Shown here: piece after piece, positions 61,567-64,000 of the stretch
How positions within the stretch are numbered: position 1 is the stretch's first letter
Layout of the letters: each line of letters starts with the position of its first letter
Source of the DNA: Hahella sp050299855
GTDB taxonomy: Bacteria > Pseudomonadota > Gammaproteobacteria > Pseudomonadales > Oleiphilaceae
Reading direction: 5' to 3'
Length of the DNA: 64,000 bases
NCBI GenBank assembly: GCA_050299855.1
Contig: JBNKWQ010000030.1
Span: forward strand, 1 to 64,000
The notes under the pieces: generated by a model
Told to the model about the DNA's origin: nothing
The model's input: only the letters and a program-made list of their open reading frames with translations
Databases searched by the model: none
Position numbers and translations under genes: made by a program

Positions 61567-62478
61567 ATGAAAATCGCGATCCTGTCCCGAAACCCTAACC
61601 TGTTCTCTACCCGGCGGCTGGTAGAAGCCGGTGAGAAACGTGGCCACGAAGTACGTGTCATTGACACGCTACGCTGTTATATGAACATGGCGACTGACAA
61701 ACCCACTATCCATTTCAAAGGCGAAGTGCTGGAAGGCTTCGATGCCGTGATCCCACGCATTGGAGCCTCAGTGACTTTTTACGGGGCGGCGGTTCTGCGT
61801 CAGTTTGAAATGATGGGGGTCTACCCACTTAATGAGTCGGTGGCCATTACCCGTTCCAGAGATAAGTTGCGCTCACTGCAATTGCTGTCCCGCAAAGGTA
61901 TCGGCATGCCGGTTACCGGATTCGCCAACTCCCCGGATGACATACAGGACCTGATTAAAATGGTTGGCGGCACACCCCTGGTAATCAAGTTATTAGAGGG
62001 AACCCAGGGCATCGGTGTCGTTCTGGCGGAAACCAGGAAAGCCGCCGAGAGTGTCATTGAAGCCTTCCTGGGATTGAGCGTCAACATTCTCGTACAGGAA
62101 TATATCAAAGAGGCCGGGGGTGCCGATATTCGCTGCCTGGTAATCGGCGAGCGTGTTGTCGCCGCCATGAAACGTCAGGCCCAGCCTGGGGAATTTCGCT
62201 CCAACCTTCATCGCGGCGGCACGGCAAGCATTGTCAGAATTTCACCTAAAGAGCGTGAAACAGCGGTTAAAGCCGCCCGAGTTCTGGGCTTGAATGTGGC
62301 AGGTGTTGACCTTTTGCGTTCCAGCACCGGCCCCAAAGTCATGGAGGTTAATTCATCTCCCGGACTGGAGGGGATTGAAACCGCCACAGGCAAAGATGTG
62401 GCGGGATTGATATATGCCTTTATCGAAAAGCAGATTGAAGAACGTAAAGCGACTACAAGAACCCGAGGTAAAGGTTGA
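61567..62478 (+). CDS. rimK: Ribosomal protein S6-L-glutamate ligase RimK
   Basis: This 303-residue ATP-grasp protein has the N-terminal MKIAILSRNPNLFSTRRL, ATP-grasp LVIKLLEGTQGIGVVL, and C-terminal KVMEVNSSPGLEGIE with metal ligands Glu and Asn. It adds glutamates to the S6 C-terminus. The stop overlaps the start of the next gene (TGATG). Confidence 0.95.
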   Translation: MKIAILSRNPNLFSTRRLVEAGEKRGHEVRVIDTLRCYMNMATDKPTIHFKGEVLEGFDAVIPRIGASVTFYGAAVLRQFEMMGVYPLNESVAITRSRDKLRSLQLLSRKGIGMPVTGFANSPDDIQDLIKMVGGTPLVIKLLEGTQGIGVVLAETRKAAESVIEAFLGLSVNILVQEYIKEAGGADIRCLVIGERVVAAMKRQAQPGEFRSNLHRGGTASIVRISPKERETAVKAARVLGLNVAGVDLLRSSTGPKVMEVNSSPGLEGIETATGKDVAGLIYAFIEKQIEERKATTRTRGKG

Positions 62479-63521
62479 TGGCGGCCAGAAACAAGCCTTT
62501 CGAATTTCTCGAAGAACAAGTGGCTCCGGGCAACCGCCAAGTGTTCGAGTTGCCCATTTGTGCGCTTTACACCAAGACGGATGTCGGTATTCCCATCGAA
62601 ATCGTACACGGCCGCAGCAGTGGTCCGAAATTATTGATTTGTGCCGCCATACATGGCGATGAACTTAATGGCGTCGAGATTGTGCGACGCGTTCTGAACA
62701 GTCCCTGGCTGAAGAACATCAAGGGTACGCTTATCGCGGTGCCCATTGTCAATGTGCTGGGTTGTGTGCACCGATCCAGATACCTGCCTGACCGGCGAGA
62801 CCTGAATCGATGTTTCCCCGGTAGCGAGAAAGGCTCACTGGCTGCAAGAATTGCAGATCTATTTACTAACAGCATATTGACGCGAGTGGACTACGCTATC
62901 GACTTGCACACCGGCGCGCTAGACCGCAGCAATCTACCCCAGATTCGGGTACACCTTGATAATGAAAGAGCCGCTGCCCTGGCGCATATGTTCGGAGTGC
63001 CGGTCATCATAGACGCACCGATTCGTGACGGCTCCTTCCGCGGAGCAGGCGACGATATAGGCGTGCCTATCATCACTTACGAAGCCGGTGAGGCCCTGCG
63101 CTACGACGAAAACAGTATCGCCGCAGGTGTGCGCGGTATCAGGCGGGTGATGGAAGAACTGGGCATGCTGACCGTACGCAAAAAACGCCATGCGGTTACC
63201 CCAGTTATCGCCCGCTCCTCAAGCTGGGTACGGGCACCAACCAACGGCTTCCTCATTATCCATAAGTCCCTTGGCAGCAGAGTCAGTAAGGATGAAATCC
63301 TAGGCTACATTGCCGGCCCTCTGGATAAACAAGGTGAGCCAATCAAATCTCCCTGTTCAGGAATCGTCATCGGCCGCAGTAACCTCCCCCTGGCTTACGA
63401 GGGTGAAGCCATATTCAATATCGCCCGTTTCAGTCAGGTCGGCTTAGCAGAAGAAACTGTGGAAAGCTTTACCAACGAACTGGAAGAAGATATTTCCCAA
63501 AACCCGATTGCCATCAGTTGA
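62478..63521 (+). CDS. Succinylglutamate desuccinylase/aspartoacylase (M14)-family protein
   Basis: This 347-residue protein has the M14-like zinc motifs AAIHGDELNG (His and Glu) and AIDLHTG, and a C-terminal beta domain (SPCSGIVIGRS). It is often encoded with RimK and may act on glutamyl peptides. Substrate is unproven. I start it at ATG 62478, which overlaps the rimK stop. Confidence 0.85.
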   Translation: MAARNKPFEFLEEQVAPGNRQVFELPICALYTKTDVGIPIEIVHGRSSGPKLLICAAIHGDELNGVEIVRRVLNSPWLKNIKGTLIAVPIVNVLGCVHRSRYLPDRRDLNRCFPGSEKGSLAARIADLFTNSILTRVDYAIDLHTGALDRSNLPQIRVHLDNERAAALAHMFGVPVIIDAPIRDGSFRGAGDDIGVPIITYEAGEALRYDENSIAAGVRGIRRVMEELGMLTVRKKRHAVTPVIARSSSWVRAPTNGFLIIHKSLGSRVSKDEILGYIAGPLDKQGEPIKSPCSGIVIGRSNLPLAYEGEAIFNIARFSQVGLAEETVESFTNELEEDISQNPIAIS

Positions 63522-63563
63522 AAACGGCAATCGGCTTGGAAGATATATCGAACACTTAAAAAT

Positions 63564-64000
63564 TCAAGCAGGCTGGTTCCGCAACTCCCTTAGGGATTGT
63601 CGAAAAATACTGATACTGGACTTCAGGAACAGAGCAGCCATCAGAGCTGCCACAACAATATCCGGCCAGGCGTTTTGGGTGATTGCAACCATAAAGGCAG
63701 CCGCAATTACGGCCACATTACCAATGGCATCATTGCGGCTACACAACCAGACCGACCGGACATTGGCATCGCCGTCTCTATAGCGCATTAAAATCACCAC
63801 ACTGGCCAGGTTGGCCAGCAGTGCCATTACTCCGATCGTCCCCATGACACCTGCGCTGGGCATACCCAGCACCCAGACCTGCCAAATCGTTGACCCCAGT
63901 ACCCAAATGCCCATGGCGGCCAGGCTGCCACCCTTTAACAAGGCAGCAGTCGCCCGCACACGCATCGGTCTGCCAAGAACCCAAAGGCTCATTCCATAGG
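63564..64000 (-). CDS. Cation diffusion facilitator-like transporter, partial at right edge
   Basis: The frame is open to the right edge of the window. The visible 145 or so residues contain three to four hydrophobic helices with SRNDAIGNVAVIAAA and MAALFLKSSISIFRQSLREL, the C-terminal half of a CDF-type efflux protein, without the cytoplasmic C-terminal domain of larger members. The family-typical HxxxD motif is replaced by SRNDAIGN, so the metal or even activity is uncertain. Confidence 0.65.
   Translation of the reverse strand, partial: YGMSLWVLGRPMRVRATAALLKGGSLAAMGIWVLGSTIWQVWVLGMPSAGVMGTIGVMALLANLASVVILMRYRDGDANVRSVWLCSRNDAIGNVAVIAAAFMVAITQNAWPDIVVAALMAALFLKSSISIFRQSLRELRNQPA

Noticed and set aside
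1..64000. CRISPR arrays, rRNA and tRNA genes
   Set aside because: I searched by eye for spaced direct repeats, CCA-ended cloverleafs and rRNA signatures and saw none. The tandem repeats found lack unique spacers.

Overview
The window looks like a stretch of a marine-type gammaproteobacterial chromosome. The housekeeping genes point that way: a RluF-type pseudouridine synthase, RhlE helicase, RimK with an M14 peptidase-like partner, MgtE, class I fructose-1,6-bisphosphatase, a CspA-family protein, and a TlpA/DUF4266/DUF3570/ApbE operon. I cannot assign genus or species from sequence alone. I see no rRNA, tRNA or CRISPR array.

The window splits into two halves. Bases 1-29.9 kb are a low-density, AT-richer accessory island. 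Bases 29.9-64 kb are ordinary, gene-dense chromosome with few broken genes.

Island part 1 (0-10.5 kb) resembles a decayed integron cassette array. It has small single genes (VOC protein, GFA protein, a flavodoxin-like reductase fragment, small membrane proteins), one convincing attC site (10058-10126), several degenerate attC-like sites, and a minus-strand fragment of an integron integrase near 5.3-5.4 kb. It also holds a broken AHH-nuclease/Imm11-like immunity pair, a controller-like XRE regulator, a LysR regulator with an odd start, and a frameshifted IS1182-family transposase.

Island part 2 (10.4-25.1 kb) is a mosaic of toxin/immunity and defence-like modules. It contains two paralogous Tse2-like toxin/partner pairs, an AHH nuclease with an Imm11-like partner, a YafO-type operon, a GNAT-like operon, an aminotransferase next to a Ham1-like protein, and a 1341-residue NACHT-like NTPase with a C-terminal PD-(D/E)xK nuclease-like domain. 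Three recurrent non-coding sequences lie at the module borders; here they are called A (about 104-114 bp with terminal inverted repeats), B (about 45-60 bp) and C (about 90-110 bp). Several genes are cut exactly where a repeat begins. The NTPase gene lies between the two ends of an IS481-family element.

Island part 3 (25.1-29.9 kb) has a Fic protein, two reverse-oriented cassettes with attC sites, a duplicated small membrane protein, and a possible CNF/CheD-like deamidase flanked by direct repeats.

Chromosomal part: 29.9-32.9 kb is the ApbE/DUF3570/DUF4266/TlpA operon. Bases 33.3-39.3 kb carry a six-heme cytochrome lipoprotein and a propeller/diheme lipoprotein, followed by a secreted propeller protein. 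Bases 41-42.5 kb are a decayed LysE/PhzF/LysR locus. The rest runs through lipoproteins, a two-gene chemoreceptor, rluF, csp, a RnfD-like/Sel1 fusion, fbp, an autotransporter, a ParD-like/zeta toxin pair, rhlE, a mechanosensitive channel, two MgtE-type proteins, rimK with its partner, and a partial cation transporter at the right edge.
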